From a virus: a DNA stretch of 64,000 nucleotides. Below the pieces are notes generated by a model. It ran no database searches. It was given only the letters and a program-made list of their open reading frames with translations, and was not told where the DNA came from. A program made the position numbers and the translations under genes. Where the stretch lies: positions 28,206 through 92,205 of the IMG/VR virus record IMGVR_UViG_3300035698_014446; one strand, written 5' to 3'. Of the stretch, positions 26,951-34,755 are shown piece by piece (the stretch's first letter is position 1; each line of letters starts with the position of its first letter).

Positions 26951-27261
26951 GAATATGTTATGAAACTTACAACATTACAACATTACAAGATTTTCAGGAC
27001 GCATTGTTAGCCTCAGAACTGGAATTAGCTAATCTTAAAGATGCTAATCGAGAACACCAGTATGGGGGAGCTATTTTTCACGCGAATTGTCCGTATTGTA
27101 ATTCTAAATTAAGTATGCCTCAAAAAATGAGTGTTAATAATTTTATGGATGATATAATGCGTATAGTTCCATCAATAATGGCTACCTGTAAAAAATGTGG
27201 TCCTGTAAAAATAGGGCTTAAAAGAATGGAGATACTCAGTGAGGAAAAAAGCACCAGTTAA
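26947..27261 (+). CDS. Zinc-ribbon-like small protein
   Basis: 104 residues, read from TTG 26947, which overlaps the previous stop. An N-terminal helix is followed by HANCPYCNSKL and, later, CKKCGPVKIG, a likely four-Cys zinc ribbon. No strong ribosome site is visible, so the start is uncertain. It overlaps the metalloprotease-like gene by 23 bases. Confidence 0.5.
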   Translation: MRICYETYNITTLQDFQDALLASELELANLKDANREHQYGGAIFHANCPYCNSKLSMPQKMSVNNFMDDIMRIVPSIMATCKKCGPVKIGLKRMEILSEEKSTS

Positions 27262-27643
27262 GAAGAAAAAAGTGAAAAAGCGACCTAATTTCGGTCAAAT
27301 ATACATAAAACTGTTCAAGACTAATATATACTATGTATGTTGTAGTAGAAGAGACTACGATATTTTAATAAATCATGTCTTCAACGCTGTAATACCGGAG
27401 GATAAAGAGGGATTTGGTGGTACTACCGAAGGGTATGAGAAAGACAATCAAATAATTGATGTAATATGGATTAACAAAAAATGTGGCAAAGATTCCACAG
27501 TTATAGCACATGAGTCATTTCATGTGGTATTCAATATATTACAACGTAAGGGAATATGGCTTACCCAATCGTCGGAAGAATTGTATGCTTATCTTATGCA
27601 ATCAATAATGATAGATATACTGAATGATTGGAAAAAGAAGTAG
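27239..27643 (+). CDS. HExxH zinc-metalloprotease-like protein
   Basis: 134 residues from GTG 27239 (GGAG site six bases upstream). After a Lys-rich start comes a compact domain with DSTVIAHESFHVVFNIL, an HExxH metal site, and then LTQSSEELYAYLMQSIM, where a Glu could be the third ligand. Small phage proteins of this kind resemble SprT- or IrrE-type peptidases. Substrate unknown. Confidence 0.6.
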   Translation: MRKKAPVKKKKVKKRPNFGQIYIKLFKTNIYYVCCSRRDYDILINHVFNAVIPEDKEGFGGTTEGYEKDNQIIDVIWINKKCGKDSTVIAHESFHVVFNILQRKGIWLTQSSEELYAYLMQSIMIDILNDWKKK

Positions 27644-27879
27644 TGGAAGACGCTAAGGAAATATTCTACAAATTTATTGACAAAACTGGTTTTTGTTTTG
27701 ACGCATTTGCCGAGGTTAAAGACGATACTGATTATCACAGAATGGTAGCAGCAATGCTTAAGGCAAGTGAAGGTGGAGATCATAAATTTAGTGTAGGCGA
27801 CATGCTTGCCTTTCGTGATGAACTGTTTGAAGCAGGATTTAAGTGGAATATTGATTTTTATATGAGGAAGATTGAATAA
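27643..27879 (+). CDS. Unknown small protein
   Basis: 78 residues from GTG 27643, which overlaps the upstream TAG by one base (TTG 27628 is the alternative). Helical, with aromatic-rich end (FKWNIDFYMRK). No family recognised. Its TAA overlaps the next ATG. Confidence 0.5.
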   Translation: MEDAKEIFYKFIDKTGFCFDAFAEVKDDTDYHRMVAAMLKASEGGDHKFSVGDMLAFRDELFEAGFKWNIDFYMRKIE

Positions 27880-28079
27880 TGGGACATAAACTTATAATTA
27901 CTGCTCGCGTAACAGTCGACGAAGAAGAATACAAAGAAGCAATAGTCAAAGGTTGGGCGGATAAATTCCACGGAGAGGTATTGGACCCAGACACAATTCA
28001 GTCGTTAGATAACGCAGAGGATTTCATATGGGCCGTACCTTATTTAGATAAGGATGATTTTGACATAGGAGTTGTATGA
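27879..28079 (+). CDS. Unknown small acidic protein
   Basis: 66 residues, acidic, alpha/beta (HKLIITARVTVDEEEYKEAIVKGW). No motif known to me. It is coupled to both neighbours through TAATG and ATGA junctions. Confidence 0.5.
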   Translation: MGHKLIITARVTVDEEEYKEAIVKGWADKFHGEVLDPDTIQSLDNAEDFIWAVPYLDKDDFDIGVV

Positions 28080-28267
28080 TGACTGAATTAAAAATGATGA
28101 TTGTTATATGGTTGGTGTGTGGTTTGATTCAATGTATAATTACCACAAAACATATCAGCAAATACGACGGTGATTATCTTGGTTGGGATGGAGTATTTGT
28201 GAATTTTGTGTGTGGTCCAATAAAATTATGTTGTTGTATAATTGCACAATTGTTAAGGAATATATAA
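28076..28267 (+). CDS. Small membrane protein
   Basis: 63 residues with two hydrophobic segments (MMIVIWLVCGLIQCIIT and FVNFVCGPIKLCCCIIAQLL) and five Cys. Probably spans the inner membrane twice. Function unknown. Confidence 0.5.
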   Translation: MMTELKMMIVIWLVCGLIQCIITTKHISKYDGDYLGWDGVFVNFVCGPIKLCCCIIAQLLRNI

Positions 28268-28470
28268 TGACTGGATTAAACATGAGAGTTGGCGACGAAG
28301 GTCAAAAATACGAGGTAAGATGTACTGACAGTGATGGGAAACCAATGGTTATGGGGTGGGCAGGAACTATGAAAGGTACAGGTGGTTTTGTTGATTCGGT
28401 AAAGCTACACCCGGTATTACATAGTCCGAAAATAACAGATAGAGAAACTGGAGAAGTAACAGATGGGTGA
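28267..28470 (+). CDS. Unknown small protein
   Basis: 67 residues from ATG 28267, beta-rich, with a Gly-rich middle (MVMGWAGTMKGTGGFVDSV). It overlaps the previous TAA start-stop fashion and the following pseudogene. No family recognised. Confidence 0.5.
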   Translation: MTGLNMRVGDEGQKYEVRCTDSDGKPMVMGWAGTMKGTGGFVDSVKLHPVLHSPKITDRETGEVTDG

Positions 28471-28665
28471 GAAAAAATTTGAGTATGTATGTATCAACAC
28501 TTGGAAGTTGATCAGGCATTATTCGTTGATTGTAGAACCATAGTAATATGGCTTAATGAGTTGGGTGAACAGGGTTGGCAAGCAGTTGGTAATATGAGAT
28601 AAAGTGACACTGACCACGGAAAGATAAAATATACTATGCTACTAATGAGAGAAATAAATGGATAA
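28463..28665 (+). pseudogene. Broken DUF4177-like gene
   Basis: ATG 28463 starts GEKKFEYVCIN, then the frame hits TAG-TAA. One frame over, the text continues HLEVDQALFVDCRTIVIWLNELGEQGWQAVGNMR, then TAA, then SDTDHGKIKYTMLLMREING. The three pieces together fit DUF4177 proteins (FEY..., LN-x-LG-x-x-GW-x-x-V, final KRE-like strand). So one frameshift and one in-frame TAA break the gene, or the contig has errors here. Confidence 0.5.
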
Positions 28666-29149
28666 ACTAATTCCTCCCGATCTTGAGTTTATATTATATC
28701 TACGATTTAAACGTGGGCTTTTGGCATGTACCCAAGTAAGTGTAGGTGGTGGTATAGCTGATGTAATTGCTATCGACAAAAATAAGAAAATGGTGCTTGA
28801 GTTCGAATTTAAGAAAACCAGCCATGATCTAAAAGTACTTGAGAAAAAGAAAAGGAAACACGATTCTCCGTACAGAAAACCGCATAAATTTTACTATGTA
28901 GTACCCACTAAACTTTGGAAAAGAGAAGAAGCATATCTCCGAGAACAGAAATGTGGGGTAGTAGTGTATAACATTCCGCATAACAGTCTTCATGGTAAGC
29001 GGGAATTTATTACTGAAATCAATTGTCGACCAAATAAAAATATACCTATTGATTATGATTATGTATATCGTCAATTAATGATCAGGTGTACAAGCGCGTA
29101 CGCAAACATGATTATGGATTGTTATGGCCGTAAAAGGAGTTGGTATTGA
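28658..29149 (+). CDS. PD-(D/E)XK nuclease-like protein
   Basis: 163 residues. GGGIADVIAIDKNKKMVLEFEFKKTSHDLKVLEKKKRKH has the order G-x-x-D-x8-12-E-x-E-x-K of restriction-endonuclease-fold enzymes such as MmcB-type nucleases, with likely catalytic Asp, Glu and Lys. The rest is basic and helical. It may act in host DNA degradation, recombination or repair. Confidence 0.6.
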   Translation: MDKLIPPDLEFILYLRFKRGLLACTQVSVGGGIADVIAIDKNKKMVLEFEFKKTSHDLKVLEKKKRKHDSPYRKPHKFYYVVPTKLWKREEAYLREQKCGVVVYNIPHNSLHGKREFITEINCRPNKNIPIDYDYVYRQLMIRCTSAYANMIMDCYGRKRSWY

Positions 29150-29262
29150 AAAAGAAACAAAGTAATAAAGAAAAGAAAAAGGTTAAAAAGAGAAAACAAA
29201 AAAGTGCTAAAAGAATAAAAGAAGAATATTTAGCTGCACGTGATGCTCTAATTAATTATTAG
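29146..29262 (+). CDS. Very small Lys-rich protein
   Basis: 38 residues from TTG 29146 with an AGGAG site seven bases upstream, overlapping the stop of the nuclease. The first 25 residues are nearly all Lys, Gln, Asn or Arg; a short amphipathic helix (EEYLAARDALINY) ends it. Possibly nucleic-acid binding. It ends in TAG. Confidence 0.5.
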   Translation: MKKKQSNKEKKKVKKRKQKSAKRIKEEYLAARDALINY

Positions 29263-29272
29263 AACAATTTTT

Positions 29273-29518
29273 GTGGAAAAAATCATGGTATTAAAAGAAA
29301 TATGGAAATTTCTTGATCTCTGGAATTATTTTAAGTATTTAGTTACTCTTAATGAAAAATATACATTTGATGATTTACCTGACGAAGGACACAAATGCCG
29401 GTTCTTAATTCCTTATGGTGAAACAGGTTATGTGGATAAAAAAAAAAAAAGAAAATCACATGAATTGTCGGTAGTATACCAATGTAAATGTGGTGAGTTA
29501 GCGGAGATTAATAAATAA
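29273..29518 (+). CDS. Unknown small protein with CxC
   Basis: 81 residues from GTG 29273 (ATG 29285 is the alternative; neither has a clear ribosome site). Aromatic N-terminal helix (EIWKFLDLWNYFKYLV), then a Lys run and a C-terminal YQCKCGE. No family recognised. A tract of ten A's inside it could be a slippage site. Confidence 0.45.
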   Translation: MEKIMVLKEIWKFLDLWNYFKYLVTLNEKYTFDDLPDEGHKCRFLIPYGETGYVDKKKKRKSHELSVVYQCKCGELAEINK

Positions 29519-29778
29519 TGACTGTGGATGATGTAAAAACAGAACTGTCGAGGTTGTTTCCCAACCGGGCTAAATATTTTGATGTGAGAGAACACAGGTT
29601 TGAAGTTGGGCAAAAACCAAAAATTAAAATAACACTGAGAATCGCTGGTGATCTTATTATTGGAGATCACGATGATTGTGGAATACTTTTTAGGCACGAA
29701 CTGAAAGGTTTGATGGTATCGGCGCAAGCTGCTATTATTAACGAACTCGGTTCAATGATAAGGGATATTGATGCATAA
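29518..29778 (+). CDS. Small protein, paralogue 1 of a tandem pair
   Basis: 86 residues. MTVDDVKTELSRLFPNRAKYFDVREH closely matches the start of the protein at 30050 (MTVDEVKGELVKLLPNHHKLFEVDEH), and both end in a long helix. The pair flanks a Cys-rich gene, so it arose by local duplication. Function unknown. Confidence 0.55.
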   Translation: MTVDDVKTELSRLFPNRAKYFDVREHRFEVGQKPKIKITLRIAGDLIIGDHDDCGILFRHELKGLMVSAQAAIINELGSMIRDIDA

Positions 29779-30037
29779 TCTACCACAGTGTAAAACGTGT
29801 ATTTTTTATGAAACGAATACCGGTGATCTGGAAGAATACGAGGCTCACTGTTGTCGTTCGCCAAAACATGAGTGGACCGAATTGGACCTTAGGGAATGGA
29901 GAGATAAAAATCCTGACAGAAATGAGTTTACATTAAGGAATACGATACCTCCATTTAGAGTAGAGAGACATTGCGATTATATAGAGGGTGCAGGTATAGG
30001 TATGGGAACCGACCCAAGAATTAATCAGTATTGTTGA
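29771..30037 (+). CDS. Cys-rich small protein
   Basis: 88 residues from ATG 29771. CKTCIFYETNTGDLEEYEAHCCRSPKHEW and ERHCDYIEG carry four or five Cys and suit a zinc-binding module of a kind common in phage small proteins. It overlaps the end of the first paralogue. Confidence 0.55.
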   Translation: MHNLPQCKTCIFYETNTGDLEEYEAHCCRSPKHEWTELDLREWRDKNPDRNEFTLRNTIPPFRVERHCDYIEGAGIGMGTDPRINQYC

Positions 30038-30049
30038 AAGAAATATATT

Positions 30050-30340
30050 ATGACTGTAGATGAAGTGAAAGGTGAATTAGTAAAATTGTTACCTAACCAT
30101 CATAAATTATTTGAAGTGGATGAACATGAAACTATGGCTGGTAATGGTACTATGGAGATAACAGTACGTATGCGGTTTGGTAGCGGATTTGTCAAGAGAG
30201 AAGATATACATCTTGATGTAGAACTATCAATGTTGATTGCAGAATTTCAGGGTTTTGTATATCTTAAGTTACGGGAAATGATTGATAAACTTAATTTGGA
30301 AAGGGAAAGTAATGGCCAAGAAGAAAAAGACAACAAATAA
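30050..30340 (+). CDS. Small protein, paralogue 2 of a tandem pair
   Basis: 96 residues, homologous to the protein at 29518 across its length (shared MTVD-x-VK-x-EL-x-x-L-x-PN start and a middle EITVRMRFG/KITLRIAGD strand). Its tail is longer and acidic, and it overlaps the KTSC gene start by 29 bases. Confidence 0.55.
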   Translation: MTVDEVKGELVKLLPNHHKLFEVDEHETMAGNGTMEITVRMRFGSGFVKREDIHLDVELSMLIAEFQGFVYLKLREMIDKLNLERESNGQEEKDNK

Positions 30341-30650
30341 AAAAGCAACAAAGAAAGCGACGAAGAAAGCAACGTCTGAGAAGATAGCGCCGAAGGAAAA
30401 AGTAACGCCGAAAAAGACGGGGCCGTTGAGAAATGTAACCATGCGGGGTGTTGGTTCAAGCAATGCTCAGGCGGCAGGTTATGACGCATTAAGAAAGGAA
30501 CTGTTCGTCACTTTCAGAGGCGGAGCCACGTATAAATACAGCAACATTCCGGACTCCATCTATAAAGGGTTGTTGCAGGCCGAATCCTTCGGGAAATACC
30601 TTAATGATAAGATCAAAGGGGTGTATTCCTTCGAAAAAGTCATAAGTTAG
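30312..30650 (+). CDS. KTSC-domain protein with Lys-rich tail
   Basis: 112 residues from ATG 30312. The first 40 residues are a Lys/Thr/Ala tract; the rest is a KTSC domain: GVGSSNAQAAGYDALRKELFVTFRGGATYKYSNIPDSIYKGLLQAESFGKYLNDKIKGVY. The domain occurs in phage and bacterial proteins, sometimes fused to a lysyl-tRNA synthetase; its activity is unknown. GC is higher than in neighbours. Confidence 0.8.
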   Translation: MAKKKKTTNKKATKKATKKATSEKIAPKEKVTPKKTGPLRNVTMRGVGSSNAQAAGYDALRKELFVTFRGGATYKYSNIPDSIYKGLLQAESFGKYLNDKIKGVYSFEKVIS

Positions 30651-30752
30651 GTGAAACGCAAAATAGATTAGTCGTGTGTAGTAGACACAATAATTACCTA
30701 TATGGCGGCGGCTATTATTGTAATTATTGTGTGGTTGTGGGTTTTGTTATAG
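30651..30752 (+). CDS. Possible tiny membrane protein with in-frame TAG
   Basis: Directly after the KTSC stop a frame reads VKRKID, TAG (30669-30671), SCVVDTIITYMAAAIIVIIVWLWVLL, then TAG. The membrane helix is clear, the start is not. Alternatively only the part from the ATG before AAAIIVIIV (16 residues) is made. Weak call. Confidence 0.25.
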
Positions 30753-30761
30753 GAGAGAGAT

Positions 30762-30920
30762 ATGGCGAGGGCGACTAACTGTGATAGAACGTGTACAGCT
30801 TACGATGTATGTGATGAAGAAGGATGCTTGGATATGTTCATCCCTAATATTACGTGTACTGACAAAAACGTGGAAGAAGACGATGAGGAGGACGAAGAAG
30901 AACTTGCCCGTGTACGTTGA
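30762..30920 (+). CDS. Small Cys-rich, acidic-tailed protein
   Basis: 52 residues after a GGAGAGAG site. NCDRTCTAYDVCDEEGC resembles the start of the 29-residue protein at 31818 (MARVTNCSTKC), so the two are probably paralogues. The tail is nearly all Asp and Glu. Confidence 0.55.
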   Translation: MARATNCDRTCTAYDVCDEEGCLDMFIPNITCTDKNVEEDDEEDEEELARVR

Positions 30921-30924
30921 TAAA

Positions 30925-31065
30925 ATGAGGAAATGTGTACCGAATAGTAAATGGAGATATACACAGTGTTGTCATTTAATAGCTGACACTGTTGACGAAC
31001 TCCATCGTATGGATATTGGTACAGGAACAGTTATTTGGAGTATTGGTGAGCAAACTCGACCCTAA
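30925..31065 (+). CDS. Unknown 46-residue protein
   Basis: ATG 30925 follows the previous stop by four bases (KCVPNSKWRYTQCCHLIADTVDELHRM). Three Cys and a helix; no family recognised. Kept because it fills the gap and links to the next overlapping frame. Confidence 0.4.
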   Translation: MRKCVPNSKWRYTQCCHLIADTVDELHRMDIGTGTVIWSIGEQTRP

Positions 31066-31198
31066 AAAGAGAGCAATATGTATTTGTTGTAGTCACGATA
31101 GAGATATACCTATGTGTGTACACACAGATTGTCCACATTTTAAAGGCGGACAGAGTTGGAAACACGATAATGATGGAAAGAATAAGAAAGATAAATAA
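31046..31198 (+). CDS. Small Cys/His-rich protein
   Basis: 50 residues from GTG 31046 (GGAG six bases upstream). CICCSHDRDIPMCVHTDCPHFKGG holds five Cys and three His, a likely zinc-binding module. The tail is Lys/Asp/Asn-rich. Overlaps the previous frame by 20 bases. Confidence 0.45.
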   Translation: MSKLDPKKRAICICCSHDRDIPMCVHTDCPHFKGGQSWKHDNDGKNKKDK

Positions 31199-31211
31199 AA
31201 CATAAATTAAA

Positions 31212-31403
31212 ATGTTTTGGAGAATACGTGATTTAATGGCTTTACTGTTTGCTGTATGGTTGGTATTTGTATCTATAGTTGTAATTATATCCGTAATTGA
31301 CTGGTTATTATCACTTTCATTGTGGTTGATGGTTGTTATTATATCGGGACTGGTTATACCAATGATGTTACTTTGTTATTATAGAGATGAAATTGATGGA
31401 TAA
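31212..31403 (+). CDS. Small double-spanning membrane protein
   Basis: 63 residues, almost entirely two hydrophobic helices (LMALLFAVWLVFVSIVVIIS and LWLMVVIISGLVIPMMLL). Could be a holin or an inner-membrane effector; nothing nearby decides. Its end overlaps the next ATG by eight bases. Confidence 0.55.
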   Translation: MFWRIRDLMALLFAVWLVFVSIVVIISVIDWLLSLSLWLMVVIISGLVIPMMLLCYYRDEIDG

Positions 31404-31626
31404 TAATACATTTGTTAAGCAGTTAGCTGATGAAGCTGAGAAGGAATATTATGATATTCAGAATGTTATATATAAACTCGCCCAAGAGACAGAAAAATAC
31501 AAACATTAGGCTTTCAATTATGTATTGAAATCACTACATGAGAGAATGAATGTTCTTGGTAGGGATATAGGACATATAGTACATATTATTAAGAAACAAG
31601 ACAAAAATGGAGATAGTGATGATTGA
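31396..31626 (+). CDS. Helical protein with in-frame TAG at codon 38
   Basis: ATG 31396 reads DNNTFVKQLADEAEKEYY, continues as an amphipathic helix to KYKH, then TAG (31507-31509), then AFNYVLKSLHERMNVLGRDIGHIVHIIKKQ and finally TGA. Both halves are helical in the same frame, so this looks like one 76-codon gene with amber readthrough. Otherwise a 37-residue product is made. Confidence 0.5.
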
Positions 31627-31807
31627 TAATTTTGACAGACTCAAAAAATTAGCTGGTGGTGGTTATACATGTAATTGTGACAGCGTTACACATATGGTAT
31701 GTGTTGGGTGTATGGCTAATAATGCTTTACGTGATTTGTCCATTAAGGCTTCTGAAAAGTTGGCTGAGATTAAAGAATGTCATCCGGATGTAATTATACC
31801 CATGTAA
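31619..31807 (+). CDS. Small Cys-rich protein
   Basis: 62 residues from ATG 31619. YTCNCDSVTHMVCVGCMANNALRDLSIKASEKL has a CxC...CxxC set and then a helix. It overlaps the end of the previous frame. Probably zinc binding; function unknown. Confidence 0.5.
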   Translation: MIDNFDRLKKLAGGGYTCNCDSVTHMVCVGCMANNALRDLSIKASEKLAEIKECHPDVIIPM

Positions 31808-31817
31808 CGGAGAAAAA

Positions 31818-31907
31818 ATGGCAAGGGTAACTAACTGTTCCACAAAATGTATATATCGTTTAGTTTGTGAGGTGGACGGGTATATAGATAAATTGGTTAC
31901 TGGTTAA
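31818..31907 (+). CDS. Very small Cys-containing protein
   Basis: 29 residues after a CGGAG site. MARVTNCSTKCIYRLVCEVDG is similar to the start of the protein at 30762. It is the last rightward gene before the long non-coding region. Confidence 0.45.
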   Translation: MARVTNCSTKCIYRLVCEVDGYIDKLVTG

Positions 31908-33412
31908 GATGGAAGTAATCAATGGTTAGTACATATAGTATTTCGGAATAATTGTGTAGCAATTCGAGAATCTGCTTTGTTTCGTTAGAAAATAAAGTAT
32001 GATTCGAGAATATTTTCAACCTTAAAAGGTGTATTTTACGTTCTATAAGGTATATTTTTATATCTCATATACGTTCTAATATATCTTTATACCCATTTAT
32101 GTTGAAAATATTTGTACTCCAGTTATAGTTTTATTATTGCCTACATATATATATACTCAATGTTGACCCGGTATTTGTCAATATTCAGCACCGTCCGTTC
32201 TCTTACCCCGGTCCCGGCATCTGCGCGGCTGAGTCTGCGCCGCCGCCCGGCTTCCCGCCCGCGCGCTCCCCGTCCGGCGCGCGCCCGCGCTGCTCTGTGC
32301 GCATACGTCTAGCGCGCCTCGGTGCGATGCACGACTCGGCGCGCTGGTCTTCCCCCGCACCTGTCCGGCGCGCCTCGGTGTGGGGTCTGGCTGGGCGCGC
32401 CGGTCCGCCGTCGCCGCCCGTCCGGCGCGCCCGCCTTCCGTGCGCGCTTGGGCGCGCCGGTCACTTGTTCAAGGTGTCTCCTCGCGCGCTCCGGGTTGGC
32501 GCTCCAATCCGTGTCTCGCGCGCCGCCCTGCCAATGCCGCCTGCGCCAGCCGGGTAGCCCTGCCGTCCCCACCAGCTGAGCACCGCTAACCTGAACGCAC
32601 CAACCGGACCCCCGCCAATCGGGCGCGCTCTGTTGGGAAAAACCAGCCAAGCCGAAAAAAGGCGGGTTGGCAAAACAAAAAGCCAAGCCAAGCCAAACCA
32701 TACCCCCGCTCTCCACCAACCACGCACCCCCCGCCAGCGCAAGCGGGCACGAGGAAATGCTACACGCCAAGGCGAAAAACCAGCCCCCACCGGGAAAAGC
32801 TAGCCGGGAAAAGCCACACCCGGTTACGCAAAGCCAGCCGTTGGGACGAAAAGCCAGCCTTTGCCAGCAAAGCCCCCGCTGAGGAAACGCGCCAACCGAG
32901 GCAGAGAGCCACTAAACCGGGTGAAGCCCCACGGAAAAGGGGCCGCCGCACCCACACCCATAGGGCCGCCGCACCGACGCAAACACCCCCGCCGCACCAA
33001 CACCATCGCCCCCCGCCGCAACCCCGCCCAACAGACCGAGAAGCACCCACCCGCGCCAACAACGCCCGGCAAAGCGAAACGGAAACACAAAACCCGAGAG
33101 CCGAGGCCGAGCGATAAGGCCGAGCAACAAGGCTGAACCGCCAAAGCGGGTTAAGTTGTGTGGCGTCCGCACCACGCCGCTCCACCGCACGGGAAGCCGC
33201 GCCCGGGGCCAAGAATCACCGGGGCGTCGCCCCCACCTCGACCGCGCCAACGTAGACGGGAAGCCAAAGGAAGGGCCACGCCGAGGTCGAGGACAGGGCA
33301 ACACACCAAGACGGGCGCAGAAATGTGGTCCGCTCGACACATCGCGTAGTCCCGACACTACGCCACCGGACCGCGCACCCCCTCTCCTGGCCTCCCGTGA
33401 AGGGTACGCGCT
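31908..33412. other. Long region without convincing genes: AT-rich repeats, then GC-rich T-poor tract
   Basis: 31960-32135 is AT-rich with short direct repeats (ATTCGAGAAT twice, ACGTTCTA twice, TATATTTTTATAT). From about 32180 composition jumps to very GC-rich, with repeated CCGGCGCGCC-type words (32270-32460). At 32640-33140 the plus strand is almost free of T and repeats an AAAAGCCAGCC-like unit every 20-30 bases. Long open frames exist on both strands but overlap one another, lack ribosome sites and have low-complexity Pro/Arg/Ala text, so I do not call them. An origin, packaging or regulatory region is possible. Confidence 0.5.
33344..33363. promoter_or_regulatory. Inverted repeat upstream of first sigma-54 promoter
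   Basis: GCGTAGT-CCCGAC-ACTACGC, perfect seven-base arms with a six-base spacer, about 50 bases upstream of the -24 element. Wider arms GGTCCG/CGGACC surround it. The six-base spacer recalls the TGTTG-N6-CAACA sites near the other two promoters, though the sequence differs. Confidence 0.45.
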
Positions 33413-33413
33413 C

Positions 33414-33429
33414 TGGCACGCGGGTTGCT
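33414..33429 (+). promoter_or_regulatory. Sigma-54 promoter 1
   Basis: TGGCACGCGGGTTGCT: perfect -24 (TGGCACG) and -12 (TTGC) elements with GG-N10-GC spacing. It is followed by CTTTTTTAGG, which is nearly identical downstream of the two other copies at 36203 and 39149. It lies about 110 bases before ATG 33543. Confidence 0.8.
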
Positions 33430-33542
33430 CTTTTTTAGGTGGGGGCCGCCCACCGGGCGGCTCCCGCCGCCCCCCTGTCGGGGGCGGACCACGAATCGGG
33501 GCCACCCGTCCCCACGAGTCGGGCAGAATAGGAGCACCAACC

Positions 33543-34016
33543 ATGACCACAAAACAAACGAACGAAGAAAGGGCCGCCGCACACCGTGCCGCCGCCACCG
33601 AACACGAAGCCCGTGCTGCCGGACCCGCCACAGGAGGCCGGACCGACAACCACGAAGCCCGCGCCGCCGAACACCGGGCCGCCGCCCAAACACACACAGC
33701 AGCCGCCGCCGCACAACGAACAGCAGCCGCACCGGCAACCAGCACCGAGAAAAAGTGCACCGACGCCAACGCCGCCGACGTCACAACGACACACGCCACC
33801 GACGCCACGCTCGCCGCCGCCGACGCCCGCAACGGCGTACCGGCAACCAGCACCGAACAAGCCGCCGCCGGAGCCGCCGCCGAAGCCGCAGCGGCGCAGA
33901 ACGAAGCCGAGCGCCAGACGGACCGGGGTCGCCCCGACCATGCCGCTCGCGCCCGGACCGAAGCCGCCGAAGCGCACGATGCAGCAGCAGCACATCACCG
34001 CACCGCCGCCGAGTAG
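33543..34016 (+). CDS. Ala/His-rich low-complexity helical protein
   Basis: 157 residues, over a third Ala, with spaced Arg, Glu and His (ERAAAHRAAATEHEARAAG, AAEHRAAAQTH). The pattern predicts one long polar helix or coiled protein. The preceding AGGAGCA site fixes ATG 33543. The coding strand is very poor in T. It shares AAEHR-x-AA and ATEH motifs with the AT-rich gene at 35445. It is the first gene after sigma-54 promoter 1. Function unknown. Confidence 0.6.
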   Translation: MTTKQTNEERAAAHRAAATEHEARAAGPATGGRTDNHEARAAEHRAAAQTHTAAAAAQRTAAAPATSTEKKCTDANAADVTTTHATDATLAAADARNGVPATSTEQAAAGAAAEAAAAQNEAERQTDRGRPDHAARARTEAAEAHDAAAAHHRTAAE

Positions 34017-34185
34017 CACAACAGCCCCGCCCCTCGGCCAGCGAGCCGGGGGGCCGTCGGGCCAGCCCCCGCAACAGCGGGGGCGAGCCCGGCGCGACCG
34101 AGCGACCCGCACAAGCGGGAAGCCGACGACGCCAAACGGGACCAGTCCGGACCCGACCAAACCGGGCAGAACAGGAGCAACGATC

Positions 34186-34755
34186 ATGGGAACCAGACAA
34201 AGCAAGAACAGCACAGGCCGCAAGGCCACAGAGGCCAAAACAGGAACCGCAACCCCCAACACGATCAGCAAGGCCACGCCGCCGAGCGCACCCGCGCCGA
34301 CCCCCGCCGAAACCACCGTGCCCACCTCATCGGTCGTCGATGTCCGCGACCTCTCAGTTGCCGAGCTTCGACTACTGCTGACAGAGGCCAAAACACGCGA
34401 AGCTCCCGCCAAGGCCGCAGCCAAAGGACAGGCTAAGCTCGCCAAACTCCGGACCTATGCGGTCCGGCAGCGGGCGTGGGCCGAGTCGCAGACTGCCAAA
34501 GCTAGCACGGCGTGCGACCGGGCCGACAAGGCCGAGGCCGCACTGGCGACCTACGAGGCCAAGTTGGGCATCGACCCCGCGACGGAGGCCGAAATCGCCG
34601 CGACTCTCGCCGCGCTGATCGCCTCCGGGCGAGTCGTACAAGTCGATTCGTCCTCTCTCGTCGGGCCAGAGCCGGAGGGGACCGAGGCTGAGACCGCAGT
34701 CGCCGACGTCGAAACCGCCAAGACCGACGACAAGGCCGACTCCGCCGCCGCGTAG
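34186..34755 (+). CDS. Coiled-coil protein, GC-rich paralogue
   Basis: 189 residues from ATG 34186 (AGGAGCA upstream). An Ala/Thr/Pro-rich start is followed by LSVAELRLLLTEAKTREAPAK, KLAKLRTYAVRQRAWAESQTAKAS and EAALATYEAKLGIDPATEAEIAATLAALIASGRVVQV. These match the protein at 37239 segment by segment (KLAK-x-RTYA-x-RQRAWA-x-x-QT-x-KA, (A/T)-x-YE-x-K-x-G, SQGRV/ASGRV). Predicted helical coiled coil. The two paralogues differ greatly in GC content. Function unknown. Confidence 0.7.
   Translation: MGTRQSKNSTGRKATEAKTGTATPNTISKATPPSAPAPTPAETTVPTSSVVDVRDLSVAELRLLLTEAKTREAPAKAAAKGQAKLAKLRTYAVRQRAWAESQTAKASTACDRADKAEAALATYEAKLGIDPATEAEIAATLAALIASGRVVQVDSSSLVGPEPEGTEAETAVADVETAKTDDKADSAAA

Noticed and set aside
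32112-33540. Many long open frames on both strands of the GC-rich tract, including a 313-codon minus-strand frame
   Set aside because: In sequence this GC-rich with few T, stops are rare by chance. The frames overlap one another on both strands, lack ribosome sites, and have low-complexity Pro/Arg/Ala text.
33586-34755. A 389-codon frame covering the end of the Ala/His gene and all of the 34186 gene
   Set aside because: The first half is an out-of-frame shadow of the 33543 gene; the AGGAGCA site and paralogue alignment place the true start at ATG 34186.
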